64,000 bases of DNA from Rhodocyclales bacterium (GTDB lineage: Bacteria; Pseudomonadota; Gammaproteobacteria; Burkholderiales; Rhodocyclaceae). Within the stretch, counting starts at the first letter, position 1, and every line of letters starts with the position of its first letter. The notes under the pieces were generated by a model. That model did not search any database, had not been told where the DNA came from, and worked only from the letters and a program-made list of their open reading frames with translations. Shown here in pieces: positions 9,364 through 18,239 of this stretch. A program made the position numbers and the translations under genes. The stretch lies in NCBI GenBank assembly GCA_016235765.1, contig JACRIZ010000006.1, positions 37,078 through 101,077 of the forward strand, given 5' to 3'.

Positions 9364-10887
9364 TCAGCGCGCCATCAGCACCAGCCAGCCTTGCACCGGA
9401 ACCCCCTGCTCCAGACGCGACTGCACGCCTGTCATTTCGAGCAGGCTCAGGCCGTTCGCCGCCGCCAGGCGTTCGATGTAAGGAGCCGCATGGGCGAATC
9501 GCCCCTTGTCGTTGAGGACGAAACCCTGCCCATCGCCGCGCTTCGCTTCCGGCAGCGCTTCCAGCGCCTCTACCGAAAAGGCGAAGGCGCCGCCCGGTCG
9601 CAGCAGCCTCGCGACCTGTGCCACCACCTCGTCGAGCCGGCCGAGGTAGACGAATACATCGGCGGCGAGCACCACGTCGTATCCGGCCGCCGGCTCGTCG
9701 CGCATCGCCGGCAGCAAGTCGGCTTGCAGAAGGCGCTGGTAAATGTTCCGCTCCTTCGCCTTGGCCAGCATGTTGGCTGACAGGTCGATGCCGACGATGC
9801 GCCGGGCACGGGAAGCAATCGCCTCACCGGCGAGGCCCGTGCCGCAGCCCAGGTCCAGGACTTCCCAATCACCCTGGGCCGGTACCTCGTGCTTGAGCAA
9901 CAGCGCAACCAGGTGCTCGGGAATCCGGTAGGCGAGTCCATGCACCAGATGGTCGTCGAACCGATCGGCGTACCCGTCGAACACCCCGGCCACGTACCGA
10001 CTCGGCGCACGCTCGGCCCCCGCACCGGTCAAAGCCGCCAGCAGGTGGGTCGCGACCTCGTTCCCCGGCTCGAGGCGAACCGCCTCGCGGTAGCTGGCAA
10101 TGGACTCGTCCAGGTTCCCCATGTCCTTGCAGGCATTGCCAAGGTTGAGGTGGGCGTCGGCAAAGGCCGGGCGGATCGATAAGGCGTGCCGATAGCAGTC
10201 GAGCGCCTCCGGAAGCCGTCGTTCGGTGGCCAAGGCGACGCCAAGGTTGTTGTAGGCCTCTGCATTTGCCGGATTTGCCGCGATTGCCCGGCGATAGCAA
10301 TCGCTCGCTTCGGTCCCTTCGCCCGTATCGCGCAGGGCATTGCCCAAATTGTTCCAGGCCCGCGAGTTGCCGGGATCGACCGCCAGGGCCCGGCGATACG
10401 AGGCAATGGATTCTTCGACCTGGCCCGAATCCTTCAAGGCGCCCGCCAGGTTTGCCAGGGCCTCGGCATAGTCGGGCTTCAGTTGCACGGCGCGACGGAA
10501 CGCTTCCGCGGCTTCACGGAAACGCCGCGCCCCCATGTATGCCGCACCCAGATTGTTCAGGGCGAACGGATCGTCCGGCTTCAGCTTCACGGCCAGGCCG
10601 ATCAGTTCGGTCGACTGGTCGATTTTGCCGGCCTGATACTCGATCAAGCCCAGCATGTGCAGGGCGTCAGGATTCTCGGGGTCCCGGCCAAGCACCTGCC
10701 GGTAAATGACCTCGGCCTCGCCGATGCGACCGGCCTGATGGAGCCGCAAGCCCGCCATGACATCTGCCGGGCCTTCGGCGGCAGCCCCGCCCACACTCGT
10801 GCCCGGGCTGGCTACGGACCCGCAGCAATGCTTGTACCGCTTCCCGCTGCCGCAGGGGCATGGATCGTTGCGATTCGGCTTGGCCAA
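9364..10887 (-). CDS. SEC-C / TPR / class I methyltransferase protein
   Basis: The 507-residue product starts with a SEC-C zinc motif (NDPCPCGSGKRYKHCC; C10, C12, C21, C22). About seven canonical TPR repeats follow (roughly 45-285, recurring pattern A-x-NNLG), then a SAM-dependent methyltransferase domain (VLDLGCGTGLAGEAIA, about 343-358, and IVGIDLSANML). The start is a TTG at 10887 preceded by GGGAG; no upstream ATG fits. It converges on the glycosyltransferase gene with a 9-base gap and is divergent from fliC. TPR-methyltransferase proteins next to flagellin genes are often modification enzymes, but the substrate is not known. Confidence is high for the domains and low for the target. Confidence 0.85.
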   Translation of the reverse strand: MAKPNRNDPCPCGSGKRYKHCCGSVASPGTSVGGAAAEGPADVMAGLRLHQAGRIGEAEVIYRQVLGRDPENPDALHMLGLIEYQAGKIDQSTELIGLAVKLKPDDPFALNNLGAAYMGARRFREAAEAFRRAVQLKPDYAEALANLAGALKDSGQVEESIASYRRALAVDPGNSRAWNNLGNALRDTGEGTEASDCYRRAIAANPANAEAYNNLGVALATERRLPEALDCYRHALSIRPAFADAHLNLGNACKDMGNLDESIASYREAVRLEPGNEVATHLLAALTGAGAERAPSRYVAGVFDGYADRFDDHLVHGLAYRIPEHLVALLLKHEVPAQGDWEVLDLGCGTGLAGEAIASRARRIVGIDLSANMLAKAKERNIYQRLLQADLLPAMRDEPAAGYDVVLAADVFVYLGRLDEVVAQVARLLRPGGAFAFSVEALEALPEAKRGDGQGFVLNDKGRFAHAAPYIERLAAANGLSLLEMTGVQSRLEQGVPVQGWLVLMAR

Positions 10888-10936
10888 GATGACTCCCGAT
10901 TACTATCACACTGTTTTTTAATGATTTTTATTGTAC

Positions 10937-10963
10937 TAAAGTTCCCCACGACAGCGACGTTAA
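10937..10963 (+). promoter_or_regulatory. Sigma-28 (FliA) promoter of fliC
   Basis: The -35 box TAAAGTTC (10937-10944), an 11-base spacer and the -10 box GACGTTAA (10956-10963) match the FliA consensus TAAAGTTT-N11-GCCGATAA at 7 of 8 and 6 of 8 positions, with exact spacing. It lies about 95 bases upstream of the flagellin start. Confidence 0.88.
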
Positions 10964-11057
10964 TACACCCGTGACACCAGTTTTAGTTAGGCCTGCTGCG
11001 GGGCTGGTGTCCCAGAGTCCTGCGGCGGGCGCCCTGAAAACAGAATAGGAGCACATC

Positions 11058-12584
11058 ATGTCTGCCATCATCAACACCAACATCGATTCACTGAACTCGC
11101 AACGGCAGTTGACCCGTTCCCAGGGCGACTTGAGCACCGCGCTGCAGCGCCTCTCTTCCGGCCTTCGCATCAACAGTGCCAAGGACGACGCCGCCGGCCT
11201 CGCCATTGCCGACCGCTTCACCTCGCAGATTCGCGGTCTCGACCAGGCCCGCCGCAACGCCAACGACGGTATCTCGCTGGCGCAGACTGCTGAAGGCTCC
11301 CTGTCTTCGATGGCCGACATGCTGCAACGTGTGCGCGAACTGGCTGTCCAGTCCGCCAACGAAACGAACTCCGCCAGCGACCGTGCCGCTCTGCAAAACG
11401 AAGTTTCGAACCTGACCGCCGAACTGAACCGGATGGCGCAGACCACCCAGTTCAACGGCCGCAACCTGCTGGACGGCACCTTCACCTCCGCCCAGTTCCA
11501 GGTCGGCGCCAACGCCAACCAGACGATCACGGCCACCAGCCAGAACTTCCTGACCAGCGCCTACGGCAGCTACCGTATGGGCAGCCTGGAGGAAGGCGAC
11601 GATACGACCCACACCACCAACGGCGACCTGGTCAAGGGCAGCACGACGACCAACGTCATCACGACCTTCAGCGCCACCAACACCACCCGCCTGACCGGCA
11701 CGACCTTCACGGTCAATGGCTCCCTCGGTTCGCAGGCGATCACCTACGCCGGCACCGATACGGCCAAGATCGTCGCGGGCGCTGTCAATGCCAAGTCGGC
11801 GCTGACCGGCGTGACCGCCACCGCGCGGACCGAGATCCAGATGCTCAGCTTCACGGCCGCCAAGAGCTACTCGGTCGCCGTCACCGCTGACAACACCACC
11901 GCAGTCACGGTCGCCTTCACGGTCGGCGCCTCGGTCAACAGCGACGGCCTCTCCGCCGCGGTCGCGGCCTTCAACGACGTTTCGTCCAAGACCGGCGTCA
12001 CCGCGCGCGTCGACGATGGCGGCACCTCGATCATCCTGACCAACTCTGCCGGCAACAACGTGACGCTCGCCAACGCCGCATCGGGCAGCACTTCCTTCAA
12101 CCTGGCGTCCTACACCGGCGGCGGCAACGCAACGGCATCCGCCGCAATCGCCACGGGTGCGACCGCCCTGGTGCAAGGCCAGATCACGCTCGACTCCGAC
12201 AAGACCTTCAACATCTCCGGCGCGACCGCCAACGACTGGTTCACAGCCGCGACAGGCGCTTCGCAGCAGCAGGCAGTGCAGTACGCCGACGTATCGAACA
12301 AGGACGCAGCAAACCGGACGATCGCCTTGATCGACGGCGCGCTGCAAAACGTGGCTACCCAGCGCGCCCGCTACGGTGCCCTGCAAAACCGGTTCGAATC
12401 GACGGTCAAGTCGCTGATGACGGCATCGGAGAACATGTCGGCCTCCCGCAGCCGGATTCAGGATGCCGACTTCGCAGCCGAAACCGCCAACCTGACCCGC
12501 GCGCAGATCTTGCAGCAGGCAGGCATCGCGATGTTGTCGCAAGCCAACGCGCTGCCGCAGCAAGTCCTGAGCCTCCTCAGGTAA
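11058..12584 (+). CDS. fliC: Flagellin
   Basis: Flagellin is the filament subunit, exported by the flagellar type III apparatus with FliS as chaperone. The 508-residue protein has the conserved helical D0/D1 N-terminus ([32 protein letters not shown]), the TLR5-type segment [10 protein letters not shown], and the conserved C-terminus ending PQQVLSLLR. The central part, about 170-400, is variable, rich in Thr, Ala and Ser, and probably surface-exposed, which would suit O-glycosylation by the neighbouring transferases (inference). No cysteine is present, as is usual for flagellins. AGGAG lies 8 bases before the ATG, and a sigma-28 promoter lies upstream. It is the only flagellin gene in the window. 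Confidence 0.97.
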   Translation: MSAIINTNIDSLNSQRQLTRSQGDLSTALQRLSSGLRINSAKDDAAGLAIADRFTSQIRGLDQARRNANDGISLAQTAEGSLSSMADMLQRVRELAVQSANETNSASDRAALQNEVSNLTAELNRMAQTTQFNGRNLLDGTFTSAQFQVGANANQTITATSQNFLTSAYGSYRMGSLEEGDDTTHTTNGDLVKGSTTTNVITTFSATNTTRLTGTTFTVNGSLGSQAITYAGTDTAKIVAGAVNAKSALTGVTATARTEIQMLSFTAAKSYSVAVTADNTTAVTVAFTVGASVNSDGLSAAVAAFNDVSSKTGVTARVDDGGTSIILTNSAGNNVTLANAASGSTSFNLASYTGGGNATASAAIATGATALVQGQITLDSDKTFNISGATANDWFTAATGASQQQAVQYADVSNKDAANRTIALIDGALQNVATQRARYGALQNRFESTVKSLMTASENMSASRSRIQDADFAAETANLTRAQILQQAGIAMLSQANALPQQVLSLLR

Positions 12585-12622
12585 TAGGTCGGCAACTGCG
12601 AGCGAATAGCTAGCAAAGGGAT

Positions 12623-12651
12623 GCGGGGAACGAGGAATCATCGTCCCCCGC
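12623..12651 (+). other. Stem-loop between fliC and flaG
   Basis: The arms GCGGGGAACGA (12623-12633) and TCGTCCCCCGC (12641-12651) pair over 11 bases with one A-C mismatch and a 7-base loop. No T-run follows, so it is not a standard terminator. It could stabilise the fliC transcript or lower read-through into flaG. Confidence 0.6.
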
Positions 12652-12679
12652 TCCTGCGACCCAAACGAGGAACGCGATC

Positions 12680-13063
12680 ATGGGAATCAACCAAGTCAGC
12701 GGCCAAGCAACGGCCTACGTGGCACCCGAACTGCCACAACGGCCCCAGCCTGCGCATGTGCCCGAATCGGGCACTGTTCCAGCGCAAGCGGGGAGCCAGC
12801 CCGCGCACGGCCAAGCGGCAGGCACTCAGGTCTCGCGCCAGGAACTCGAGGAAACACTGCAGCGCGTCAGCGAGTCGCTGAAGTCGGTTGCCAGCAACAA
12901 CCTCGAGTTCAGCATCGACGACTCGACCGGCAAGACCGTGGTCCGGGTAGTCGATTCGTCGACGAAGGAACTCATCCGGCAAATCCCGACGGAGGAAATG
13001 CTGGCAATTGCCCGAGCGATTGATGGCGAGATCAAAGGACTGCTTGTCCGCAACAAGGCCTGA
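12680..13063 (+). CDS. flaG: FlaG family protein
   Basis: The 127-residue protein has a low-complexity N-terminus and the FlaG core FSIDDSTGKTVVRVVDSST followed by IRQIPTEEMLAIARAI. FlaG proteins affect filament length or filament-cap function in other bacteria, but their exact role is unsettled. It sits 95 bases after fliC behind a stem-loop and is followed by a clear intrinsic terminator, so fliC-flaG probably forms one sigma-28 unit. Confidence 0.93.
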   Translation: MGINQVSGQATAYVAPELPQRPQPAHVPESGTVPAQAGSQPAHGQAAGTQVSRQELEETLQRVSESLKSVASNNLEFSIDDSTGKTVVRVVDSSTKELIRQIPTEEMLAIARAIDGEIKGLLVRNKA

Positions 13064-13091
13064 ACGGCCTACTCTTCACAGTTGCCATTGG

Positions 13092-13120
13092 AACGGCCGG
13101 CGCAAGCCGGCCGTTTTTTT
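13092..13120 (+). terminator. Rho-independent terminator after flaG
   Basis: The 10-base arms AACGGCCGGC (13092-13101) and GCCGGCCGTT (13106-13115) pair perfectly around the loop GCAA, and a T-tract continues to 13120. It closes the fliC-flaG unit just before the fliD promoter. Confidence 0.93.
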
Positions 13121-13123
13121 GTT

Positions 13124-13150
13124 TCAAGTTTGCCCTGGAAAAGTCGATAA
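13124..13150 (+). promoter_or_regulatory. Sigma-28 (FliA) promoter of fliD-fliS-fliT
   Basis: The -35 box TCAAGTTT (13124-13131), an 11-base spacer and the -10 box GTCGATAA (13143-13150) each match the FliA consensus at 7 of 8 positions with exact spacing. It begins a few bases after the flaG terminator. Confidence 0.9.
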
Positions 13151-13196
13151 TCCAGTTATGCGACCGGGCGCATTCCGGTCAGTCTAGGACTTGAAC

Positions 13197-14657
13197 ATGG
13201 CTACCATATCTTCCGCAGGCATCGGCTCGGGCCTGGACATCAACGGCCTGATCACCAAGCTGATGGCCGTCGAGCAACAGCCCCTGATCGCGCTGGACAC
13301 CAAGGAGGCTGGCTACCAGGCCAAGTTGTCTGCCTATGGCGGCCTGAAGGGCGCCGTGTCGGCCTTGCAGACTGCGGCGCACGCGCTGAAATCGTCATCG
13401 CTATATACCAGCATGTCGGCCAAGGCAGCGGACAGTACCGTCGTCAGCGCCAGCGCCGTATCGACCGCGGTGGCAGGAACCTACGGCCTTACCGTCACCG
13501 CGCTGGCCAAGTCGCAAAGCCTGGCGACCAAGGCGGATTTTTCCAGCCACACCAGCGACATCAGCACGATAGACGGCAAGATCAAGATCGAACTGGGCAC
13601 TTATTCGGGGGGCACGTTCACCGCCGACTCCGCCAAGAGCCCCATCACCATCGAAATCCCGACGGAATCGTCGTCGCTGGACGAAATCCGCGACGAAATC
13701 AACGCCGTCAACGCCGGCGTCCGCGCGAGCGTGGTCTATGTGGGCAAGAACGCCGGCGGCACCGACGTTTACAAGCTCTCCCTCACCGCCAAGGACACCG
13801 GGGCGGCCAACAGCATGCGTATCACGGTCATGGACAGCAACGATGTCGTGCTGACCGACAACACCGGACTGGCGCAGCTTTCCTACGATCCGACCAAGAC
13901 CGCCGGCACGGGCAACGAATACGACATCAAGGTGCCGGCCCAGGATGCCCGATTGACCATCGACGGCATCGACCTCACGCGTGGCAGCAACACCATCACC
14001 GATGCCATCACCGGCGTCACGCTGAGCCTCCTGAAGGAAGCTGACACGACGCTGACCATTACCAAGGACTCGGCATCGGTGAAGAGCGCGCTGCAGGCCT
14101 TCGTCAAGGCGTACAACGACGTCAACACGCTGGCGCACGACCTGTCGGCCTACAGCAGCGACACCAAGACCGCCTCGGTACTCACCGGCGACAGCGGCGT
14201 CCGCAGCCTGCAAACCGCGCTTCGGCAGATGATCGGGTATTCGGTCGAGCCGGCCACGCTGTCGGTCCGCAACTTGTCGGCGATCGGCATCGCCATGCAA
14301 CGCGACGGTTCGCTGGAGTTCGATTCGAGCAAGTTCGACGCCGCCGTCGCCAAGTCGGCATCGGACGTGGCAACTTTCTTTTCGAGCGACACCACCGCAA
14401 CCAAGGGCGTCGCGGTGCGGATGTCCACCGTTCTTGATTCGATGCTGGCAACGAACGGCCTGCTCGCCAGCCGGACAGACGGCATCAATCGCAGCATCAA
14501 GGACGTCGGCAAGCAACGCGAAGCCCTGGGTCTTCGCCTGACCGCCATCGAGAAGCGTTACAGGGCCCAATTCACGGCCCTGGACAGCCTGGTTGCCAGC
14601 ATGCAGCAAACCTCCAGTTTCCTGACCCAGCAACTCGCCAAGCTATCGACGACGTAG
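13197..14657 (+). CDS. fliD: Flagellar filament capping protein FliD (HAP2)
   Basis: FliD forms the distal cap under which flagellin folds. The ATG at 13197, giving the typical N-terminus MATISSAGIGSGLDINGLI, is preferred over a TTG six bases upstream. The protein is 486 residues. The N-terminal heptad region and the C-terminal helix (ending LTQQLAKLSTT) required for cap assembly are both present, with a variable middle. AGGAC precedes the start. It heads the fliD-fliS-fliT unit under its own sigma-28 promoter. Confidence 0.95.
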   Translation: MATISSAGIGSGLDINGLITKLMAVEQQPLIALDTKEAGYQAKLSAYGGLKGAVSALQTAAHALKSSSLYTSMSAKAADSTVVSASAVSTAVAGTYGLTVTALAKSQSLATKADFSSHTSDISTIDGKIKIELGTYSGGTFTADSAKSPITIEIPTESSSLDEIRDEINAVNAGVRASVVYVGKNAGGTDVYKLSLTAKDTGAANSMRITVMDSNDVVLTDNTGLAQLSYDPTKTAGTGNEYDIKVPAQDARLTIDGIDLTRGSNTITDAITGVTLSLLKEADTTLTITKDSASVKSALQAFVKAYNDVNTLAHDLSAYSSDTKTASVLTGDSGVRSLQTALRQMIGYSVEPATLSVRNLSAIGIAMQRDGSLEFDSSKFDAAVAKSASDVATFFSSDTTATKGVAVRMSTVLDSMLATNGLLASRTDGINRSIKDVGKQREALGLRLTAIEKRYRAQFTALDSLVASMQQTSSFLTQQLAKLSTT

Positions 14658-14698
14658 GGCCGCACCCTGTTCCGGTCAAGATCACAAGGACAATCGCC

Positions 14699-15124
14699 AT
14701 GTACCCCTCGACAGCAAGTCCCGCCGACGCCTACACCAAGGTCGGCATTGAAACCGGCGTCAGCGGCGCGTCGCCGCACAAGCTCATCCTGATGCTCTTC
14801 GATGGCGCGATCATGGCCATCGGGTCGGCAGCCCGGCAGATGCAGGCCAACCAAATCGCCGAGAAAGGCCAATCGATTTCCAAGGCCATCGACATCATCA
14901 CCAATGGCCTCGAAGCCTCGCTGGACATGAAGGTCGAAGGTGAGCTCGGGGCACGCCTCTCGGCGCTGTATGAATACATGTGCGCGAGGCTCCTGCACGC
15001 GGGCATCAAGAATGACCGCGCGGCGCTGGACGAGGTCGCCGGCCTACTCGCCGAACTGCGCTCTGCCTGGGAAGAAATAGCCGACGATCCCGCCGTTCTT
15101 TCCGCGAACAACGCCCGGCGGTGA
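14699..15124 (+). CDS. fliS: Flagellin export chaperone FliS
   Basis: FliS binds the C-terminal helix of flagellin in the cytoplasm and delivers it to FlhA. The 141-residue protein shows the family signature YTKVGIETGVSGASPHKLILMLFDGAI and helical repeats through residue 125. AAGGA lies 8 bases before the ATG. Its stop overlaps the GTG start of fliT by four bases, which suggests translational coupling. Confidence 0.95.
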   Translation: MYPSTASPADAYTKVGIETGVSGASPHKLILMLFDGAIMAIGSAARQMQANQIAEKGQSISKAIDIITNGLEASLDMKVEGELGARLSALYEYMCARLLHAGIKNDRAALDEVAGLLAELRSAWEEIADDPAVLSANNARR

Positions 15125-15465
15125 GTCTTACCATGCTGGCGATGGCTTCCCAGATCGATATCTACGAAGAAATGAGCGCGCTTTCGGCCCGCATGGTCGA
15201 CGCGGCACGGGCGAATGATTGGGAGAACCTGATCCAGCTCGAAAAGTCAGTCGTCGCGCTACGCCGCTTGCTCACCTTGGACGACGACAACAGCCGGCTC
15301 ACGCCGGGCGAAGTCGAGATGAAGCGTTCGCTGATCCAGCGCATCCTCGACGATGACGCCGAGATCCGCCGCCACACCGAACCCTGGATGGAGCAGGTGC
15401 GGCAGTTCCTTGGCGGCAATGCGCGCCGCAAACAGGTGGAAAGCGCCTACGGCGCATCCACCTGA
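15121..15465 (+). CDS. fliT: Flagellar protein FliT
   Basis: This is a 114-residue, all-helical, charged protein (IDIYEEMSALSARMVDAA; MKRSLIQRILDDDAEIRRHT) in the standard fliD-fliS-fliT order. FliT is the FliD export chaperone and in enterobacteria also binds FlhDC; because flhDC is in this window, the same feedback is possible here. The GTG at 15121 overlaps the fliS stop; an ATG at 15133 is an alternative start. Assignment rests on position and character because FliT sequences diverge. Confidence 0.8.
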   Translation: MSLTMLAMASQIDIYEEMSALSARMVDAARANDWENLIQLEKSVVALRRLLTLDDDNSRLTPGEVEMKRSLIQRILDDDAEIRRHTEPWMEQVRQFLGGNARRKQVESAYGAST

Positions 15466-15532
15466 ACAACGAAGGCCGGCACATGGCTGCCGATGTTCCT
15501 TGCGCAGGCACTTCCGGTAGGGACGGTCCGCC

Positions 15533-16720
15533 ATGGCCGTGATCCCGCCCGATGCGGGTGTCCGCATGCGCACGCAAACCGACCCGGGGCAATTGCAGCC
15601 CCTGGCCCCGGTAAGAGGCATTCCCGCCGGCCTGCCGGAATTCCAGCCTGGCCAGAGCTTCACCGCTCGTATCCAGGAACTGCTCCCCGACAACACCTAC
15701 AAGGCCTTGGTTGCCGGCCGGCAACTGACCCTGCAGCTCCCCGAGGGAGCAAGCCCCGGCGACCTGCTTGAACTGACCGTCGTCGATCGGACGCCGCACA
15801 CGGTCATCGCCCGACGCACCGAAGGCCAGCCGTCCGGCGGTCAAGTCGATGCCCGGGCGTATCCGTATGCCAGGATTTCGGACGCAGGCCGCTTGATCGG
15901 TCAGTTGCTGCCGCCCGAGGGCGAGGCGGCCCCGCCTGTCGCCCTCACTCGCGGTCAGCCGGTCCTGACCCAGCCACCGACGACCGGCGGCCAGTTGGCG
16001 TCGGCGCTGCGCAATGCGGTCAGCCAAAGCGGACTCTTCTATGAAGCCCACCAGGCTCAATGGGTTGCTGGAGAGCGCGCGCTGGCCTCCCTGCGCGCCG
16101 AACCGCAAGGACAGCTTCCCGTCGCCCCCCGACCTGCCACGGCCACCCACGGCCTCCAGGCTCCGGGTACCGAGGTCGGCACACCGCCTGCCGGCACGCC
16201 TGGCGCCGGCGCCGCACGCACCGAGCCCGGCGTCGCACCGCGCACGGATATTGCCGCCCGGATCGCAGAACCGGCGACAGGGAGAGGTGAGTCCCCATCG
16301 CAAGCCGCTGCCAGCGGAACGGCGCAGCAAGCCACCGCCGCCAGCGTTCCCGACGGGATACGCTCGATCGTCCAGCAGCAGTTGGACGCAGTGGCCACCC
16401 AGCGCCTGGCCTGGCACGGCGAAGTCTGGCCCGGGCAATCGATGGACTGGGCGATCCAGCGGGACGACGTCGAGGAGCGGGACGCCGCGGCAACGGAAGG
16501 CGTCGAGGCACCGCGCTGGAGCACCTCGCTGCGCCTGACCATGCCGCGCCTCGGCACCGTGGACGCGGTCATCCAGTTGACCGGTGGGCGCCTGCAGATA
16601 CGGCTGGCGGCCGACGCCGATGCCGTCACCGACCTGCGCCAGCAATCGGCAAACCTGACCGCCGCACTCACCAGCGCAGGCCTGGCGGTTCAGTCCCTCG
16701 AGATCCGCCATGAAAGCTGA
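15533..16720 (+). CDS. Second FliK-like hook-length-control domain protein
   Basis: The 395-residue protein has a long Pro/Ala/Gly-rich N-terminal and middle part and a FliK-type C-terminal domain (about 320-395: WSTSLRLTMPRLGTVDAVIQ, then LQIRLAADADAVTDLRQQS). In FliK this domain contacts FlhB and switches export specificity. Canonical fliK is at 26057-27268, so this is a paralogue. It overlaps the next gene, an FlhB C-terminal paralogue, by 11 bases. The pairing resembles the ylqG/ylqH pair of Bacillus. Its function is not established, and the ATG at 15533 has no strong ribosome-binding site. Confidence 0.75.
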   Translation: MAVIPPDAGVRMRTQTDPGQLQPLAPVRGIPAGLPEFQPGQSFTARIQELLPDNTYKALVAGRQLTLQLPEGASPGDLLELTVVDRTPHTVIARRTEGQPSGGQVDARAYPYARISDAGRLIGQLLPPEGEAAPPVALTRGQPVLTQPPTTGGQLASALRNAVSQSGLFYEAHQAQWVAGERALASLRAEPQGQLPVAPRPATATHGLQAPGTEVGTPPAGTPGAGAARTEPGVAPRTDIAARIAEPATGRGESPSQAAASGTAQQATAASVPDGIRSIVQQQLDAVATQRLAWHGEVWPGQSMDWAIQRDDVEERDAAATEGVEAPRWSTSLRLTMPRLGTVDAVIQLTGGRLQIRLAADADAVTDLRQQSANLTAALTSAGLAVQSLEIRHES

Positions 16721-17009
16721 TCGCCCGCCCCGCCCGGTCGACGAACGCAGCCTTGCCGTTGCCCTCGCCTACGCGCCGGGCGATGCGGCGCCGCGCGTCG
16801 TCGCCAAGGGGCGCGGCCTGACTGCCGAGACCATCATCGCCGTCGCTCGCGACCACGAAGTCTATGTTCACGAATCGCCGGAGATGGTGGCACTGCTGAT
16901 GCAGGTCGACCTTGACGACCACATCCCGCCGCAACTGTATCTGGCGGTCGCCGAACTGCTTGCCTGGTTGTATCGGGTCGAGGAGCATCCGCAGCCGGCG
17001 GTCGCCTGA
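16710..17009 (+). CDS. Stand-alone FlhB C-terminal domain paralogue (FhlB-like)
   Basis: This 99-residue soluble protein aligns with the cytoplasmic part of FlhB downstream of the NPTH cleavage site. Compare ALAYAPGDAAPRVVAKGRG here with ALKYDRERMGAPQVVAKGMS in FlhB, and the shared end (YLAVAELLAWLYRVEE against YTAVAEILAYVYQLNQ). It has no membrane segments and no NPTH motif. In some bacteria such proteins can partly replace the cleaved FlhB C-terminus. Its overlap with the FliK-like gene suggests the two products act together at the export gate. Confidence 0.85.
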   Translation: MKADRPPRPVDERSLAVALAYAPGDAAPRVVAKGRGLTAETIIAVARDHEVYVHESPEMVALLMQVDLDDHIPPQLYLAVAELLAWLYRVEEHPQPAVA

Positions 17010-17058
17010 CTCACCGGCCATGACTCAAGCAAGGCATTCCAGTTAGAATTCGCCTGCC

Positions 17059-17865
17059 ATGAGCTCTCCAGTCCAGAATGATGCCGCCGGCCCGAGCAAC
17101 GCCAAGGCGGTCGCCCATGGGCTGCTTGAACTCGCCGACCACACGCAGTATCTGCTGCGCACGAAGAACGAGATACTCTTCGTGCTGCGCGGCCTGCTCG
17201 CCAGCACGGACCACATCACGATCTATTTCAACGAAGGGCAGGACTTCCTGCTCTCCGCCGTGATCGAGGTCGACGACGACGGCCTGGTCCTCGACTATGG
17301 CGGCAACCTGGCCGCCAACGCCCGGGCGCTGGCGGCAGACAGGCTGTTCTGTGTCACCACGCACGACAAGATTCGCATCCAGTTCGTGCTGCGCGGGCTG
17401 CACCAGATCGACTATCAGGGGCGGCCGGCGTTTCGTGCCGCGTTGCCGGACAGCGTTCTTCGCCTGCAAAGACGGGAATACTACCGACTGACGACGCCGA
17501 TCGCCCATCCGATCAAGTGCCAGATTCCGGTCATGAAGGAAGGCGGCCTGAGTACCACGGTCATGGAGGCGAATGTGGTCGACATCAGTGGCGGCGGCCT
17601 GGCCATGATGGTGCCGCCGGTCGGCCTGATCTTTTCCGCCGGCGACGTCTTCGAGAACTGCCGGATCGAATTGCCCGATGTCGGCGTCGTCATCACGACC
17701 CTGGAAATCCGCAACGTGTTCGACGTCACCTTGCGCACCGGCACCCAGGTTGCCCGCGCCGGCTGCCAATTCACGAATCTGCCGGGACCGATGCTGACGC
17801 TGATCCAGCGCTACATCATCAAGGTCGAGCGGGAGCGCAAGGCGCGCGAATCCGGAATGGCCTGA
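17059..17865 (+). CDS. ycgR: YcgR-type flagellar brake protein with PilZ domain
   Basis: YcgR binds cyclic di-GMP and slows or biases the flagellar motor. The 268-residue protein has an N-terminal YcgR domain (about 25-130) and a C-terminal PilZ domain with the c-di-GMP motifs RxxxR (R139-R143, in QRREYYRL) and DxSxxG (D175-S177-G180). It is soluble. It ends convergently 13 bases from fliE. It lies 49 bases after the FlhB-like gene and could be part of that transcript; no separate promoter was recognised. Confidence 0.9.
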   Translation: MSSPVQNDAAGPSNAKAVAHGLLELADHTQYLLRTKNEILFVLRGLLASTDHITIYFNEGQDFLLSAVIEVDDDGLVLDYGGNLAANARALAADRLFCVTTHDKIRIQFVLRGLHQIDYQGRPAFRAALPDSVLRLQRREYYRLTTPIAHPIKCQIPVMKEGGLSTTVMEANVVDISGGGLAMMVPPVGLIFSAGDVFENCRIELPDVGVVITTLEIRNVFDVTLRTGTQVARAGCQFTNLPGPMLTLIQRYIIKVERERKARESGMA

Positions 17866-17878
17866 GGCACGACCGGCC

Positions 17879-18205
17879 TCAGACCGGCATGTTCATGATG
17901 TCGTTGTAGGCCGTGACCAGCTTGTTGCGCACCTGCACCATCTGCTGGAACGACAGGTTGGCCTTCTGCAGGTCTATCATCACGTCCTGCAGGTTGACGT
18001 TGTTCTTGCCGGCCGTGAAATCCTCGGCAATGTTCTGAGCCTGCTGTTGCGCCTGGTTGACCTGGTCGATGGCGGTCTTCAGCGCCAACGAGAAATCCGC
18101 ACCACCCGCCGCTCCCGCCGAATCCGCCGGCTTGCCCTGTGCAAGTGCGGCCGATGCGCGCAACTGCGCCAGCGCTTGATCAAGACTTCGGGTGTCGATT
18201 GCCAT
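17879..18205 (-). CDS. fliE: Flagellar hook-basal body protein FliE
   Basis: FliE joins the MS ring to the proximal rod and is an early export substrate. The 108-residue protein has the FliE core FSLALKTAIDQVNQAQQQA and VNLQDVMIDLQKANLSFQQM and ends in NIMNMPV. It is usually the first gene of fliEFGHIJ, but here it is inverted and separated from fliF by the fleRS pair. It has its own sigma-54 promoter 35-51 bases upstream. The ribosome-binding site before the ATG is weak. Confidence 0.95.
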   Translation of the reverse strand: MAIDTRSLDQALAQLRASAALAQGKPADSAGAAGGADFSLALKTAIDQVNQAQQQAQNIAEDFTAGKNNVNLQDVMIDLQKANLSFQQMVQVRNKLVTAYNDIMNMPV

Positions 18206-18239
18206 GGTAGCCCGCTTGGTGATGTTTCAAGATTTTACT

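Noticed and set aside
11088..12641. 517-codon minus-strand open frame opposite fliC
   Set aside because: Low-complexity Gly/Arg/Val sequence mirroring flagellin codons; no ribosome-binding site or homology signal.
15711..15724. Palindrome TTGCCGGCCGGCAA inside the second FliK-like gene
   Set aside because: The half-sites are in the opposite order from the flagellar dyad, it is deep in coding sequence and no promoter is near.
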